A stretch of 64,000 nt of DNA from Inquilinus sp. Marseille-Q2685 (GCF_916619195.1 NZ_CAKAKL010000001.1:372001-436000), one strand, 5' to 3'; shown: positions 16,109 through 26,850, numbered from the stretch's first letter. Notes: generated by a model not told the origin, from the letters alone. Program-made: numbers and translations.

Positions 16109-18526
16109 TCAGCGCGGCAGGGCGTAGGCGATGATCGAATCCCCGGCCTTCGTACCCAGCGAGCCGTGTCCGCCGGCGACCACGACCACGAACTGCCGCC
16201 CGCTCTGCTCCGAGCGGTAGGTCATCGGCGTGGCCTGCCCCCCCGCCGGCAGCCGGTCTTCCCAGAGCTGCCGGCCGGAGGTCACGTCATAGGCGCGGAC
16301 ATACTGGTCGAGAGTCGAGGTCAGGAAGGCGACGCCGCCCGCTGTCATGATCGGCCCGCCCAGGCTGGGCACGCCCATGCGGAAGGGCAGGGGCACCGGC
16401 GAGCTGTCGCGGATCGTGCCGTTCTTGTGCTGGTAGACGACCTTGCCGCTGCGCAGGTCGACCCCGGCGACGTAGCCCCAGGGCGGCGCCTGACAGGGTA
16501 GGCCGAGCGGCGACAGGAAGGCGTTCAAGGCCACCATGAAGGGCGCGCCGTAGTTCGGGTTGACGCCGCCGGTCTCCTGCGTGCCCTCGATATCCGATCC
16601 GCCGGACGGTTCCTGTGCGCTTTCCTGCTTGCCTTCGGACGAGGCGTTCTCACGCCGGATCAGCCGGTCGACGAAGGCCATGTAGTCCGGGTTGGCGAAC
16701 GCCACCTGGCGCACCGGGTCGACGGCGATGCCGCCCCAGTCGAAGATGCCGAAATTGCCCGGATAGACCAGCGACCCCTGTTCCGACGGCGGCGTGAAGA
16801 TGCCCTCGTAGCGCAGCGACCGGAACTGAATCCGGCACAGCAGCTGGTCGAACATCGTCGCGCCCCACATGTCGCGCTCCTCGAGCGGGCGGTCGGGCAG
16901 GAAGGTGAGGGCGGAGAAGGGCTGGGTCGGCGCCGCGTGGTCGCCTTCGGCCGCACCCTGCGGCACCGGACGCTCCTCCACCGGGATCACCGGCTCGCCG
17001 GTGCGGCGATCAAGGACATAGATGTCGCCGCGCTTGGTCGGCGCCACCAGCGCCGGCACCTTGCCCCGCGGCAGGTCGAGGTCGATCAGGCTGGGCTGGG
17101 AGCCGATATCCATGTCCCAGAGGTCGTGATGCACGGTCTGGAACACCCAGCGCGGCTTGCCGGTGGCGATCTCCAGCGCCACGATCGCGCTGGAATAGCG
17201 CTCGGCCTCCGGCGTGCGCCTTCCGCCCCACTGGTCGGGCGGCTGGTTGCCCATCGGGATGTAGATCAGGCCCAGCCCCTCGTCGGCGCTGGAGATGCTC
17301 CAGCTGTTCGGCGAGCTGGCGACATAGGTCTCGCCAGGGCCCAGCGGCTCGGTCCGGTCCGGCCGTCCGGGATCCCAGGCCCAGACCAGCCGGCCGGTGG
17401 TTGCGTCATAGGCGCGGATCACGCCCGACGGCATCTTCACCGAGACGTTGTCGCTGACATTGCCGGCGATGATGACGAGGTCGCGGGTCACCACCGGCGG
17501 CGAGGTCGAGTAGTACATGCCTTCCTGCCGCTCCGGCATGCCCTGCCACAGGTCGACCTGCCCGTTCTCGCCGAAGCCGGGGCAGGGCCGGCCGGTATCG
17601 GCGTCGAGCGCGATCAGCCGGGCGTCGGCGGTTGGCATGAAGATGCGGCGGCTGCAATCGCCGGACGATGCCGCCTGGGCGCCCGCCGCCTCGTGGTAGG
17701 AGACGCCGCGGCAGGTCAGGTGCTGCAGGGCTTTCGATTGCGAGATCTTGGGGTCGTAGCGCCACTTCTCGCGTCCGCTCTCGGCGTCCAGCGCGATCAC
17801 GAAATTGTGCGGCGTGCACAGGTACAGCGTGTCGTGGACCTTGATCGGCGTGACCTCGTAGGTGGTCTCTCCGGGATCGTCCGGGCCGCGGACATCGCCG
17901 GTGCGAAAATGCCAGGCGACCTGCAGCTGGCCGACGTTCTCCGGCGTGAGCTGAGTCAGCGGCGACCAGCGGTTGCCGTATGAGGAGCGGCCATAGGCGT
18001 GCCAGTCGCCGTCCGGAACGCCGCCGTAGTCCTGCGGCGCCGGTCCCTGGGCCGTTGGCAGCTCGCCCGGCCGGTCGTGCCGGTCGGTGACCATGGCGGC
18101 GATGCCGGCGACGGCACCGATCAGCAGCGCCACGGCAAGCGGCAGGCCGGCGCCGCGCCAGGCCGCCGGCGGCGGATCCGCCGGGTCGCGGCGGAGGCTG
18201 CGCGTGATCCAGGGCATCAGCAGCCACAGGCCGACCAGGAAGACGACGTCGCCGCGCGCCGCCAGCGGCCACCAGTCGAGGCCGATCTCGTCCAGCGCCC
18301 AGGCGATGGTGCCGAGCACCACCACGGCATAGACCCACAGCGCCGCAGGGCTGCGGAACAGCAGCAGCAGGCCGGTCAGGACGAAGCCGAAGCCGGCGGC
18401 CAAGTAGTACCAGGATCCGCCGAGGCCGAGCAGCCAGATACCGCCGGCCCCGAGGGCGAAACCGAGCAGGATGATGACGAGCCCGGAGAGCCAGAGCATC
18501 GCCCGCGAGCCGCTTCGTTCCGGCAT
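16109..18526 (-). CDS. gcd: Membrane-bound PQQ-dependent dehydrogenase (glucose/quinate/shikimate family)
   Basis: An 805-residue quinoprotein. Residues 1 to about 140 form five membrane helices that hold the ubiquinone site. The rest is an eight-bladed PQQ propeller in the periplasm, beginning DWHAYGRSSYGNRWSPLTQ and containing W-motif blades such as GRLVWAWDPG, KPRWVFQTVHHDLWD and GKVVYQHKNG. The enzyme oxidises glucose (or quinate/shikimate) at its C1 hydroxyl or ring and passes electrons to ubiquinone. The start at 18526 has GGAGG 5 bp upstream; ATG at 18538 abuts AAGG and is less likely. No pqq biosynthesis gene is nearby. Glucose versus another polyol cannot be decided by eye. Confidence 0.9.
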   Translation of the reverse strand: MPERSGSRAMLWLSGLVIILLGFALGAGGIWLLGLGGSWYYLAAGFGFVLTGLLLLFRSPAALWVYAVVVLGTIAWALDEIGLDWWPLAARGDVVFLVGLWLLMPWITRSLRRDPADPPPAAWRGAGLPLAVALLIGAVAGIAAMVTDRHDRPGELPTAQGPAPQDYGGVPDGDWHAYGRSSYGNRWSPLTQLTPENVGQLQVAWHFRTGDVRGPDDPGETTYEVTPIKVHDTLYLCTPHNFVIALDAESGREKWRYDPKISQSKALQHLTCRGVSYHEAAGAQAASSGDCSRRIFMPTADARLIALDADTGRPCPGFGENGQVDLWQGMPERQEGMYYSTSPPVVTRDLVIIAGNVSDNVSVKMPSGVIRAYDATTGRLVWAWDPGRPDRTEPLGPGETYVASSPNSWSISSADEGLGLIYIPMGNQPPDQWGGRRTPEAERYSSAIVALEIATGKPRWVFQTVHHDLWDMDIGSQPSLIDLDLPRGKVPALVAPTKRGDIYVLDRRTGEPVIPVEERPVPQGAAEGDHAAPTQPFSALTFLPDRPLEERDMWGATMFDQLLCRIQFRSLRYEGIFTPPSEQGSLVYPGNFGIFDWGGIAVDPVRQVAFANPDYMAFVDRLIRRENASSEGKQESAQEPSGGSDIEGTQETGGVNPNYGAPFMVALNAFLSPLGLPCQAPPWGYVAGVDLRSGKVVYQHKNGTIRDSSPVPLPFRMGVPSLGGPIMTAGGVAFLTSTLDQYVRAYDVTSGRQLWEDRLPAGGQATPMTYRSEQSGRQFVVVVAGGHGSLGTKAGDSIIAYALPR

Positions 18527-18675
18527 CGATGCCTCCATCCTTGGTTGTCCTCAGAATGCTCCAATCGGCATCCGCGGACTACAGTCCTGAGCGGACCTTC
18601 GAAGCGGCCGCAGGGATTGAGCTTGCTCGCGGGCCGCCGGCGTCAAGGCTGCGGAGGTGTGGCCGATCATCGTCG

Positions 18676-20271
18676 TCAATGGGCGGCGGCCCCGCCGAAC
18701 CGCCCGCGACGCAGCAGCAGCGCCGCCGGAATCATCAGCAGGGCGACGATGGCGAGCGCCTGGAATACGTCGATATAGGACAGCAGCGAAGCCTGATCCT
18801 CGACCAGCTGGCCGATCCAGTCGAAAGCCTGCTGCCGCGCCGTCGCCTCGGCTGCGCCCTGGGCCAGGAAATGCCCGGTCGCCTGGTCCAGCCCCAGCTG
18901 ATACGCCAGCGCCGACGGCGAGGCGTGGCCGGCCAGATGGGTCTGGTGCAGCTGTGCGTTCTGGGCCAGGAGGGTGGTCGACAGCGAGACGCCGATCGAG
19001 CCGCCGAGATTGCGCGCCACATTGATCAGCGCCGCCGCCTGGCCGGTCTTGTCCGGCGGCAGGTCGGCATAGGAGGCGGTGGTGATCGGCAGGAACAGGA
19101 ACGGCAGCCCGATCATCTGGAACACCCGCGACCAGGCGAAATAGGTAAAGCCCGCCTCGGGCGACAGGGTGGTGAAGTGCCACATCGCCAGCGCCACCAC
19201 CGTCAGCCCGCCCATGATCAGGTATTTCGGCGACACCAGGTTGGTGAGGCGGGAGGAGATCGGCATCAGCACGAACATCACCAGGCCGCCCGGCATCAGG
19301 GCGAGGCCGGCCCAGGTGGCGGTGTAGCCGTACTGCTCCTGCAGCAGCTGCGGCAGGATCTGGGTCGAGCTGTAGAGGATGGCGCCGACCGCCAGCATCA
19401 CCAGGCAGGTGGTGCCGAACTGCCGACGCAGCACCAGCCGGATGTCGACGATCGGGTCCTTGCGCGACAGCTCCCACGGCACCAGCAGGGCCAGCGACAC
19501 GAAGGAGATGCTGGCGAAGACGGTGATGAAGGCGGAATCGAACCAGTCCTCGCGCTGGCCGTTGTCGAGCATGACCTCGAGGCAGCCGAGCCAGAGCGCG
19601 ACCAGCAGCAACCCGATCCAGTCGACCTTCAATCCGCCGGCCAGCGCCTCGCGGCGCTCCCGCTTCAGCACCTCGGGCTCGACCAGCAGCCACTGCACCA
19701 GGATCAACGACGCGATGCCCATCGGCACGTTGATCAGGAAGATCCAGTGCCAGGAGTAGTTGTCGGTGATCCAGCCACCGATGGTCGGCCCGAAGGTCGG
19801 GGCGACGATCACCGCGATGGCGTAGATGCCGAAGGCCTGGGCCCGCTTCTCCGGCGGGAAGCTGTCGGCCAGGATCGACTGCTCGCTGGGCGCCAGGCCG
19901 CCGCCGCCGAGGCCCTGCAGCACCCGGCAGAAGATCAGCATCTCCAGGCTGGTCGCCATGCCGCACAGCAACGAGCTGACCGTGAACAGGGCGACGCAGA
20001 TCATGTAGAAGCGCTTCCGCCCGACGACGCCCGACAGCCAGCCGCTGATCGGCAGAACCACGGCATTAGCGACGAGATAGCTGGTCAGCACCCAGGTGCT
20101 CTCGTCCTGGCCGGCGGCCAGCCCTCCGGCGATGTGGCGCAGCGCGACATTGGCGATCGAAGTGTCCAGAACCTCCATGAAGGTCGCGATCGAGACCACG
20201 CCGGCGATCAGCCATGGATTGCGGCCGCCGGCCGCGGAACGGCTGCCGGCAGCCTCCGCCGCGGCGCTCAT
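18676..20271 (-). CDS. DHA2-family (EmrB-type) MFS multidrug exporter
   Basis: A 531-residue, 14-helix drug:H+ antiporter. Motif C-like GPTIGGWI and the DHA2 landmarks EVLDTSIANVAL (first helix) and WVLTSYLVANAVVLPISGWL are visible, as is RVLQGLGGGGLAP. The ATG at 20271 overlaps the stop of the adaptor gene by 4 bp. With the adaptor it would form an EmrAB-like pump that spans the inner membrane and reaches the outer-membrane channel. No regulator is adjacent. The substrate is unknown; hydrophobic toxicants are typical. Confidence 0.93.
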   Translation of the reverse strand: MSAAAEAAGSRSAAGGRNPWLIAGVVSIATFMEVLDTSIANVALRHIAGGLAAGQDESTWVLTSYLVANAVVLPISGWLSGVVGRKRFYMICVALFTVSSLLCGMATSLEMLIFCRVLQGLGGGGLAPSEQSILADSFPPEKRAQAFGIYAIAVIVAPTFGPTIGGWITDNYSWHWIFLINVPMGIASLILVQWLLVEPEVLKRERREALAGGLKVDWIGLLLVALWLGCLEVMLDNGQREDWFDSAFITVFASISFVSLALLVPWELSRKDPIVDIRLVLRRQFGTTCLVMLAVGAILYSSTQILPQLLQEQYGYTATWAGLALMPGGLVMFVLMPISSRLTNLVSPKYLIMGGLTVVALAMWHFTTLSPEAGFTYFAWSRVFQMIGLPFLFLPITTASYADLPPDKTGQAAALINVARNLGGSIGVSLSTTLLAQNAQLHQTHLAGHASPSALAYQLGLDQATGHFLAQGAAEATARQQAFDWIGQLVEDQASLLSYIDVFQALAIVALLMIPAALLLRRGRFGGAAAH

Positions 20272-21374
20272 CGCACCGTCACGGTCGGCACCACCGACAT
20301 GCCGGGCCCGAGCGGCAGGTCCGGCGGGTCGTCGAACACGATCTTGACCGGTACCCGCTGCACCACCTTGACGTAGTTGCCGGTGGCGTTCTCCGCCGGC
20401 AGCAGGGCGAAGGCGGTGCCGCTGCCGAACTGCTGGCTGTCGACATGGCCCGGGAAGTCGCGGTCGGGATAGGCGTCGATCGAGATCGACACCGGCTGGC
20501 CGGGGCGCATCAGGTCGAGCTGCGTCTCCTTGAAATTGGCGGTGACCCAGACCTCGCGCGGCACCAGCATCATAAGGCTTTGGCCGGGCGAGGCGTAGGC
20601 GCCCTTGGCCGCCGACAGCTTGGCCACGCGGCCGGCGACCGGCGCCGTCAGCACGGTCCGGTCCTGGTTGGCCCGGGCCTGCTGCAGCGAGGCCTCGGCC
20701 TGCTCCAGCGCCGCCGCGGCGCTCTGGGCCTGGGCCCGCAGCACGCCGAGCTGCTTGTCCGCGGCGGTCAGCGACGCCCGGGCGCCGTCGAATTCGGCCT
20801 GGCGCTGCCGCAGGTCGGTCGACGCCTGGTCCGCCCGCTGCCGGGTGCCGGCGGCGGTCCGCACCAGGTCCTGGGCCCGCTTGTTCTCGTCCTCGGCGAA
20901 TTGCAGCGCCGCCTGGGCGGCGGCGACCTGCAGCCGGGACTGGTCCACCTTCGCCGTCTGCGCTTCGATCTGGGCCGCGACATCGCCGATGTCGGCCTTC
21001 GCCTGGTCGACCTTGGCCCGGGCCTGGGCGAGGGCGGCAGCGTAGTCGCGGTCGTCGATCCGGGCCAGCACGGCACCAGCCTCGACCGGCTGGTTGTCGG
21101 TCACCGGCACATCGACGATGGCGCCGCTGACCTGCGGGCTGACGGCGACCGTGCGGGCGTCGATGAAAGCGTCGTCGGTGCTTTCGTAGTTGCGGGCGTG
21201 CAGCCACCAGCCGGCCGCCCCGGCCAGCAGCACCGCGGCCGCGACCGAGCCGATCAGGATGGCGCGCCGATGCCTGGCGAAGACGCCGCGACGGTCCTCC
21301 GGCGCGGCCAAATCCCGGTCATCGGGCGCCGAGGTGCCGGCGGCGCCCTGACGGGTTGCGTCGTCTGGTGCCAT
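20268..21374 (-). CDS. HlyD/EmrA-type membrane fusion protein
   Basis: A 368-residue adaptor with one N-terminal membrane helix (about residues 35-57). The STDDAFIDA motif starts the lipoyl-like half-domain, and an alpha-helical hairpin runs from about 110 to 235, rich in Ala, Gln and Glu. The second lipoyl and beta-barrel domain contains VWVTANFKETQL. It is coupled to the EmrB-type gene by a 4-bp overlap and connects the pump to an outer-membrane protein. It is divergent from the lipid-kinase gene, leaving a 160-bp promoter region. Confidence 0.92.
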   Translation of the reverse strand: MAPDDATRQGAAGTSAPDDRDLAAPEDRRGVFARHRRAILIGSVAAAVLLAGAAGWWLHARNYESTDDAFIDARTVAVSPQVSGAIVDVPVTDNQPVEAGAVLARIDDRDYAAALAQARAKVDQAKADIGDVAAQIEAQTAKVDQSRLQVAAAQAALQFAEDENKRAQDLVRTAAGTRQRADQASTDLRQRQAEFDGARASLTAADKQLGVLRAQAQSAAAALEQAEASLQQARANQDRTVLTAPVAGRVAKLSAAKGAYASPGQSLMMLVPREVWVTANFKETQLDLMRPGQPVSISIDAYPDRDFPGHVDSQQFGSGTAFALLPAENATGNYVKVVQRVPVKIVFDDPPDLPLGPGMSVVPTVTVR

Positions 21375-21534
21375 GTCGAGCCTTCTTGGCCGGTCCGGCA
21401 GATGAATGGAGCGACCTGCAGCCAGACGGCCGCAGGTCCTGCCAGCGAGAATGTCGCCGCCGCCCGGATGGTTCCGACGGCGCGGCGGGCCGAAGCGGAC
21501 GGAACCGCGACGGCCATAGCCGGATTGTTCGGCC

Positions 21535-22407
21535 ATGGAGATCTCGCTGTTCCACAACCCGAAGGCCGGCGACGGCGACTGGTCGCCGGACAAGCTGGTC
21601 CGCCTGCTGGAGATGTCGGGCTTCGCCCCGGTGCATATCTCGACCCGCGGCAAGGAGCTGGAACGGGCGCTGGAGAATCCGCACGATCTGGTTGTGATCG
21701 CCGGCGGCGACGGCGCCGTGGCCGAGATCGTGCGGGCGCTGCACGGCCGGGGCCACACCGTCGCCATCCTGCCGACCGGCAGCTCCAACAACATCGCGCG
21801 GGCGCTCGGCATCGTCGAAGAGCCGCGCCACATCGTCGCCGGCTTGGCCAAGGCGAAGCGCACGCCGCTCCGGATCGGTGTGGTGGAAGGGCCGGAATGG
21901 ACCCGCAACTTCGTCGAGGCGGTCGGGATGGGTCCTCTGGTGACCGCAATCCGGCAAGGCGCCGCCGGCGGCAAGGAGCATGGCTCGGACCTGGTCGGGG
22001 AACGGCGGCAGGAGTTGCGCGACATCATCGCCGATTGCGAGCCGCTCGATGTCAGCCTGGCCGTCGACGGCAAGCGGCTGGACGAAAAGATGCTGATGCT
22101 CGAAGTGATGAACCTTCCGATGATCGGGCCGAACCTGCTGCTGGCGCCGGAAGCCGACCCCGGGGACGCGCATCTCGACGTGGCCTGGCTGCCGGCGGCG
22201 AAGCGCCGCTCGATGCTGGCCTGGCTGAAGGACCCGGAGGCCCGAGGGTCTCCGCTGCGCCGGGTGAAGGCTGAGCGGGTCGAGTTGCATCCGCAGGGCG
22301 GCAGCGTTCACGTCGACGACAAGGCCGTCGAAGGCGGCGAGGCCACGCTGATCATCCGCATCGAGCCCAAGCCGGTGACCGTCCTCATTCCTGGAGACGA
22401 CGAATGA
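21535..22407 (+). CDS. Diacylglycerol/lipid kinase family protein
   Basis: A 290-residue protein with the diacylglycerol-kinase catalytic fold: phosphate-binding FHNPKAGDG at the N-terminus, the nucleotide loop VVIAGGDGAVAEIV (about residues 52-65) and LPTGSSNNIARAL. The C-terminal part is the beta-sandwich domain. YegS-, DgkB- and sphingosine-kinase-like enzymes share these motifs and phosphorylate a lipid with ATP. The lipid is not deducible. It is coupled to an inositol-monophosphatase-family gene by an ATGA overlap, so the pair may act on related phospho-metabolites. Confidence 0.85.
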   Translation: MEISLFHNPKAGDGDWSPDKLVRLLEMSGFAPVHISTRGKELERALENPHDLVVIAGGDGAVAEIVRALHGRGHTVAILPTGSSNNIARALGIVEEPRHIVAGLAKAKRTPLRIGVVEGPEWTRNFVEAVGMGPLVTAIRQGAAGGKEHGSDLVGERRQELRDIIADCEPLDVSLAVDGKRLDEKMLMLEVMNLPMIGPNLLLAPEADPGDAHLDVAWLPAAKRRSMLAWLKDPEARGSPLRRVKAERVELHPQGGSVHVDDKAVEGGEATLIIRIEPKPVTVLIPGDDE

Positions 22408-23237
22408 CCAGCGACGACCTGCCCGCAGCCCGGCTGGAGCAGTGGGAGGAGACGGCGATCGAATTCGCCCGGCTCGCCGGGGCCGAGATCGTCGCCTCGC
22501 TCGGCCGGACCTTCAGCGTCCGGTACAAGACCGGGGCGGGGCAGGGAGACGACCTGCTGTTCCGGGATCCGGTGTCGGAGGTCGACCAGCGGGTGGAATC
22601 CCTGATCCGGGCACGCCTCGCCGAGCTCTACCCCGACCACGGCATCATCGGCGAGGAGATGGAGGATCATCCAGCCGGGCCCGACAGCCCGGTCTGGGCG
22701 ATCGATCCGGTCGACGGAACCACCAATTTCGTCAATGGCTTGCCGCTGTTTGCTGCGTCGATCGGGGTGCTGCATCGCGGCCGGCCGGTGATCGGCGCCG
22801 TGTGGTGCTCGACCAGCCATGCCTTGCGCTCCGGCGTCTATCACGCCTGCGGCCGCGGCCCGCTGAGCTTCGACGGGGCGAAGCTCGAGGTCGGCCCGAA
22901 CCCGGCGGTGCGCCGGCGGCTGGCGGGAGAGCCTCGTCTCGATCCCGGCACCGTGCTGCCCTGGGAGACTCGCAAGACCGGATCGGCCGCGATCGAATGC
23001 GCCTTCGTGGCCGCGGGCCTGCTGGAGGTGGCGCGCTTCGAGCGGCCGAATGTCTGGGACGTGGCCGGCGGGCTGTGCCTGGTCGCGGCCGCCGGCGGCA
23101 CGGCCTTCACGCTGTCGGACCAAGAGCGGGGCTGGGAACGCTTCACCGGCTTCGGCGACGATCCCCGGGGCTGGCACGGGCAGCTGGTGATCGGCACCGA
23201 GGCCGCCGCCATCCGCCGCAAGGACGCCGCCGCCTGA
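22404..23237 (+). CDS. Inositol monophosphatase family protein
   Basis: A 277-residue Mg-dependent phosphatase of the IMPase superfamily. The metal-binding residues are visible in GEEMED and in IDPVDGTTNFVNG, and the C-terminal NVWDVAGG corresponds to the WDxAGG motif. Length is typical. Family members hydrolyse inositol phosphate, histidinol phosphate or PAP. It overlaps the lipid-kinase stop by 4 bp. The specific substrate is not known. Confidence 0.88.
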   Translation: MTSDDLPAARLEQWEETAIEFARLAGAEIVASLGRTFSVRYKTGAGQGDDLLFRDPVSEVDQRVESLIRARLAELYPDHGIIGEEMEDHPAGPDSPVWAIDPVDGTTNFVNGLPLFAASIGVLHRGRPVIGAVWCSTSHALRSGVYHACGRGPLSFDGAKLEVGPNPAVRRRLAGEPRLDPGTVLPWETRKTGSAAIECAFVAAGLLEVARFERPNVWDVAGGLCLVAAAGGTAFTLSDQERGWERFTGFGDDPRGWHGQLVIGTEAAAIRRKDAAA

Positions 23238-23633
23238 GTCGGTCCAGGATTCAATGGGTTATGAGGAAATCCTAAGTTCCTCCGGTGGCGGAGGGTTGCG
23301 TCATAACTTGTTGACGTGACGTATATTCCTTCCGACTGCGGCCCTGGCCGCGGCGTCCTTGGCGACGGCGTCGTAATTACCGGAAGAACGGGCCGGGAGG
23401 ACCGAGCCGTGGCGGCCGGATCTCAATGGCCTCGGGGGATCATCTTTATTTTCCATAATATATATTATCCGACAAACCGAATGTGATCATCCGCAGGGCT
23501 CGGCCTCGTCGCCGCCCCCGAGTGCGGCGCTTCGACCGGCCGCGCTCGCCTCCGCCCGATCTGCCAGGAACCGCGACGACGGGCTTCCTGTTCTCCGATG
23601 AAGCAACCAAGCCGCAACTGACGCGAGGTGGCC
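23238..23633. other. 396-bp regulatory gap before the glgE operon
   Basis: The stretch contains an AT-rich island at 23440-23485 (TTATTTTCC and repeated AT steps), a TTGACG/TATATT pair near 23311-23328 with too short a spacing for a standard promoter, and the EcfG-type motif at 23567-23592. No credible gene. It is long for a simple promoter region, so more than one regulator may act here. Confidence 0.5.
23567..23592 (+). promoter_or_regulatory. EcfG-type promoter candidate for the glgE operon
   Basis: GGAAC at 23567-23571, 17 bp, then TGTT at 23589-23592; consensus GGAAC-N16/17-CGTT, one -10 mismatch. The expected start point is about 35 bp before the glgE ATG at 23634. Trehalose and glycogen genes are frequent members of the alphaproteobacterial general stress regulon. 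Confidence 0.5.
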
Positions 23634-26600
23634 ATGACCGGACAAGCGACCGGGTTGCGCGAGAAAGACGGCCGTCCGGCGGCCCCGCTCCTTGAGCCTC
23701 GCATGCTTCGCACGATCTACAGCCTTCCCGGCGGGCTTGGGTCGCTGTCGCATTCCTTCCTGGACGAATGCCTCCCGCAGGCCGCCCGGATGGGGTTCGG
23801 CCATCTGGCCGTCGCAGCGACGCCGGGCACGCTCTCCCGATCCCGAGCCGCGATCGGCGGTGCCGTCGAAAGCTGCCGCCGGCACGGGCTGGGCCTGGTC
23901 CTCGATCTCGCCTCGGCGGCTTCACAGCCGGCGCATACGGCCGCCGATGACGAGCCGCCGGATCCGCGGCGGCCCCCGATCCGGGCAGTGTTGCCGGACG
24001 ACGCGGCCTTCGCCTGGCCGGCGGCATCCCTCGCCGCCGCCTGCGAAGCCGGCGTCGACGGATTCATCTGCCGGATCGCGAGCCTGGACGAGGCACGGCG
24101 ATGGTCGGAGGCGATCGTGGAGACGCGCGCCGCGGGGCACCGCTTCTGGGCCGCGGCCCGGGCCCTGCAGGAGCTTGACCAGATCCTGCTGCGGGATTGC
24201 GGCTTCGATGCCTGCATCTCCGGCATCGGGATGCTGGAGGCATGGCGGCGCTCCCCATCCGGCCCGACAGCCGCGGCGCTGCCGGTGATCACCTATCCCG
24301 AGCCGCCCGAAGGTACGCGCCTGGCGGCCCGCATCCGGCATACGCCGCTGCTGCGCCGGGCCTATCTGCGCTCTCTGCGGCTGGCCGCCGCCACGGGCGA
24401 CGGGCTGCTGCTGCCGATGGGCTTCGAGTTCGCCGCCCGCGAGACGCCGATCGGCACGGCCGAAGCCGAGCTGCAATGGGCGCGCGACGCCGCGCCCTTC
24501 GACCTGAGCGAGGAGATCGCGGCCACGGTCGCGGCGCTAGGCAGGCCGGGCGGCAAGGCTGCGGCGCTGCGGGCCCTCAGCGGTCCGGAGGCCACGGTGG
24601 TCGCCCTGCTGCGCACCGAGGCCGGCGTCGCCCCGGAACGGGCCGAGCTGATCCTGGCCAACACCGACCTGCACCGGCCGGCGACGCTGCAGCCGGCGCC
24701 CGTGCTGCGCGGCATCGGCGGCGCGTTCGGCCCGTTCACCGACAAGCTGGGCCCGGACAAGTTGGACGGGGCGCCGGCCGGCCTGGCCGGCAGCCATCCG
24801 ATCACGCTCGACGCCGGTGAGACGCGGGTGCTGGAAGCACCGCGGGCGGCGCCGGTCGCCCCCGCCCCGTCGCGCGTTGCCGAGCTGGACCTGGCCCGCG
24901 CGATCCGGGCGCCGCGGGTGGCGATCGAGGCGGTTGCCCCCTCACCCGGCCATCCCCGCTTCCCGGTCAAGCGCATCGCCGGCGAGACCGTGCGGGTCGA
25001 GGCCGATGTTGTCACGGACGGGCACGAGATCACCGCCGTCGCCCTGCTGTGGCGGCCGGAGGACGAACGCGGCTGGCGCGAGCAGCGCATGTCGCCGATC
25101 GGCAACGACCGCTGGGCGGGCGAATTCCCGCTGGAGCGGATGGGCCGCTATCTCTTCGCCGTCGAGGCCTGGCGCGACGTCTTCGCGACCTTCCTGTCCG
25201 ACCTGCGCAAGAAGCAGCTGGCCGGGCTGGACCTGGCCGTCGAGATCGAGGAAGGCCGGCTGCTGGTCGAACGGGCACGCGACGCCTGCCGCGGCCGGAT
25301 CCGGGCCGAGCTAGAGGCGCTGCTGGCCGGCTTCGCCGAGGCCGCGCCGTCGGAGCGGCTGGCGCGGCTGCAGGCGCCGGAGACCGCAGCGCTGATGGCC
25401 AAGGCCGACCGCCGGCCCTTCGCCATCCGCCAGGACCCGCCGCAGGCGGTGGACGCCGAGCGCCGTGCTGCCGGCTTCGCCAGCTGGTACGAGCTGTTCC
25501 CGCGGTCGGCCAGCGGCGACCCTCACCGGCACGGCACCTTCGACGACGTGATCCGGCGGCTGCCGGCGGTCCGCGCGATGGGCTTCGACGTGCTGTATTT
25601 CCCGCCGATCCATCCGATCGGCCGGAAGAACCGCAAGGGCCGCAACAACACCCTCACCCCCGGACCGGACGATCCCGGCAGCCCCTATGCCATCGGCGCG
25701 GCCGAGGGGGGCCACGACGCGATCCACCCGCAGCTCGGCACCATCGAGGATTTCCGCCGGCTGCGCGATGCGGCGGCGGAACACGGGCTGGAGCTGGCGC
25801 TGGACTTCGCCATCCAGTGCGCCCCCGACCATCCCTGGCTGCGCGAGCATCCCGGCTGGTTCGGCTGGCGGCCGGACGGGACCATCCGCTACGCCGAGAA
25901 TCCGCCGAAGAAGTACGAGGACATCGTCAATGTCGAGTTCTACGCCGAGGCGGCGCTGCCCGAGCTGTGGCGGGTGCTGCGCGACATCGTCGCCTTCTGG
26001 GTCGGCGAGGGCGTGCGGCTGTTCCGGGTCGACAACCCGCACACCAAGCCCTTCCCGTTCTGGGAGTGGCTGATCGCCGACATCCGCAGCCGCGACCCCG
26101 GCGTCGTCTTCCTGGCCGAGGCCTTCACCCGGCCGAAGGTCATGTACCGGCTGGCGAAGATCGGCTTCTCGCAGTCCTACACCTACTTCACCTGGCGCAA
26201 CAGCAAGGCGGAGCTGACCAGCTACCTGACGGAGCTGACCACCACGGCGCCGAAGGACTTCTTCCGTCCGCACTTCTTCGTCAACACGCCGGACATCAAC
26301 CCGCAGTTCCTGCAGACCAGCGGCCGCCCGGGCTTCCTGATCCGCGCCGCGCTGGCGACCACGCTGTCCGGGCTGTGGGGCATGTACAACGGCTTCGAGC
26401 TGTGCGAGGCGCAGGCCGTCCCGGGCAAGGAGGAATATCTCGACAGCGAGAAGTACCAGCTGCGCGCCTGGGACTGGGACCGGCCCGGCAACATCGTCGC
26501 CGAGATCACCCGGCTGAACCGGATCCGTCACGCCAACCCGGCGCTGCACAGCCATCTCGGCCTGACCTTCTACAACGCCTTCAACGACAGCATCCTCTAT

Positions 26601-26849
26601 TACGGCAAGGCGACGCCCGACCGCGGCAACGTCCTGCTGGTCGCCATCAATCTCGACCCGCACCGGCCGCAGGAGGCCGATATCGAGATCCCGCTCTGGG
26701 AATGGGGCCTGCCCGACCACGGCGCGCTGGCGGCCGAGGAGCTGATGACCGGCCGTGAGCTCACCTGGCACGGCAAGATCCAGCACATCCGTCTCGACCC
26801 CGCCCTTCCCTTCGCGATCTGGCGCATCCGTCCGGCGCAGGAGGTGTGA
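23634..26849 (+). CDS. glgE: Alpha-1,4-glucan:maltose-1-phosphate maltosyltransferase (GlgE) with N-terminal extension
   Basis: A 1071-residue enzyme. The C-terminal 660 residues are a full GlgE: an N-domain starting [18 protein letters not shown], then a GH13 barrel with [14 protein letters not shown], nucleophile D800 in [10 protein letters not shown] and acid/base E829 in [11 protein letters not shown]. It transfers maltose from maltose 1-phosphate to alpha-glucan. The first 400 or so residues are extra compared with actinobacterial GlgE (about 660-700). They read as a degenerate GH13-like barrel plus a terminal beta-domain ([27 protein letters not shown]) without the catalytic motifs. ATG at 23634 has GAGG 5 bp upstream. 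Followed 1 bp later by treS::mak. Confidence 0.93.
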   Translation: MTGQATGLREKDGRPAAPLLEPRMLRTIYSLPGGLGSLSHSFLDECLPQAARMGFGHLAVAATPGTLSRSRAAIGGAVESCRRHGLGLVLDLASAASQPAHTAADDEPPDPRRPPIRAVLPDDAAFAWPAASLAAACEAGVDGFICRIASLDEARRWSEAIVETRAAGHRFWAAARALQELDQILLRDCGFDACISGIGMLEAWRRSPSGPTAAALPVITYPEPPEGTRLAARIRHTPLLRRAYLRSLRLAAATGDGLLLPMGFEFAARETPIGTAEAELQWARDAAPFDLSEEIAATVAALGRPGGKAAALRALSGPEATVVALLRTEAGVAPERAELILANTDLHRPATLQPAPVLRGIGGAFGPFTDKLGPDKLDGAPAGLAGSHPITLDAGETRVLEAPRAAPVAPAPSRVAELDLARAIRAPRVAIEAVAPSPGHPRFPVKRIAGETVRVEADVVTDGHEITAVALLWRPEDERGWREQRMSPIGNDRWAGEFPLERMGRYLFAVEAWRDVFATFLSDLRKKQLAGLDLAVEIEEGRLLVERARDACRGRIRAELEALLAGFAEAAPSERLARLQAPETAALMAKADRRPFAIRQDPPQAVDAERRAAGFASWYELFPRSASGDPHRHGTFDDVIRRLPAVRAMGFDVLYFPPIHPIGRKNRKGRNNTLTPGPDDPGSPYAIGAAEGGHDAIHPQLGTIEDFRRLRDAAAEHGLELALDFAIQCAPDHPWLREHPGWFGWRPDGTIRYAENPPKKYEDIVNVEFYAEAALPELWRVLRDIVAFWVGEGVRLFRVDNPHTKPFPFWEWLIADIRSRDPGVVFLAEAFTRPKVMYRLAKIGFSQSYTYFTWRNSKAELTSYLTELTTTAPKDFFRPHFFVNTPDINPQFLQTSGRPGFLIRAALATTLSGLWGMYNGFELCEAQAVPGKEEYLDSEKYQLRAWDWDRPGNIVAEITRLNRIRHANPALHSHLGLTFYNAFNDSILYYGKATPDRGNVLLVAINLDPHRPQEADIEIPLWEWGLPDHGALAAEELMTGRELTWHGKIQHIRLDPALPFAIWRIRPAQEV

Positions 26850-26850
26850 C

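Noticed and set aside
23311-23328. TTGACG/TATATT as a sigma-70 promoter for glgE
   Set aside because: The spacing between the two hexamers is far shorter than 16-18 bp.
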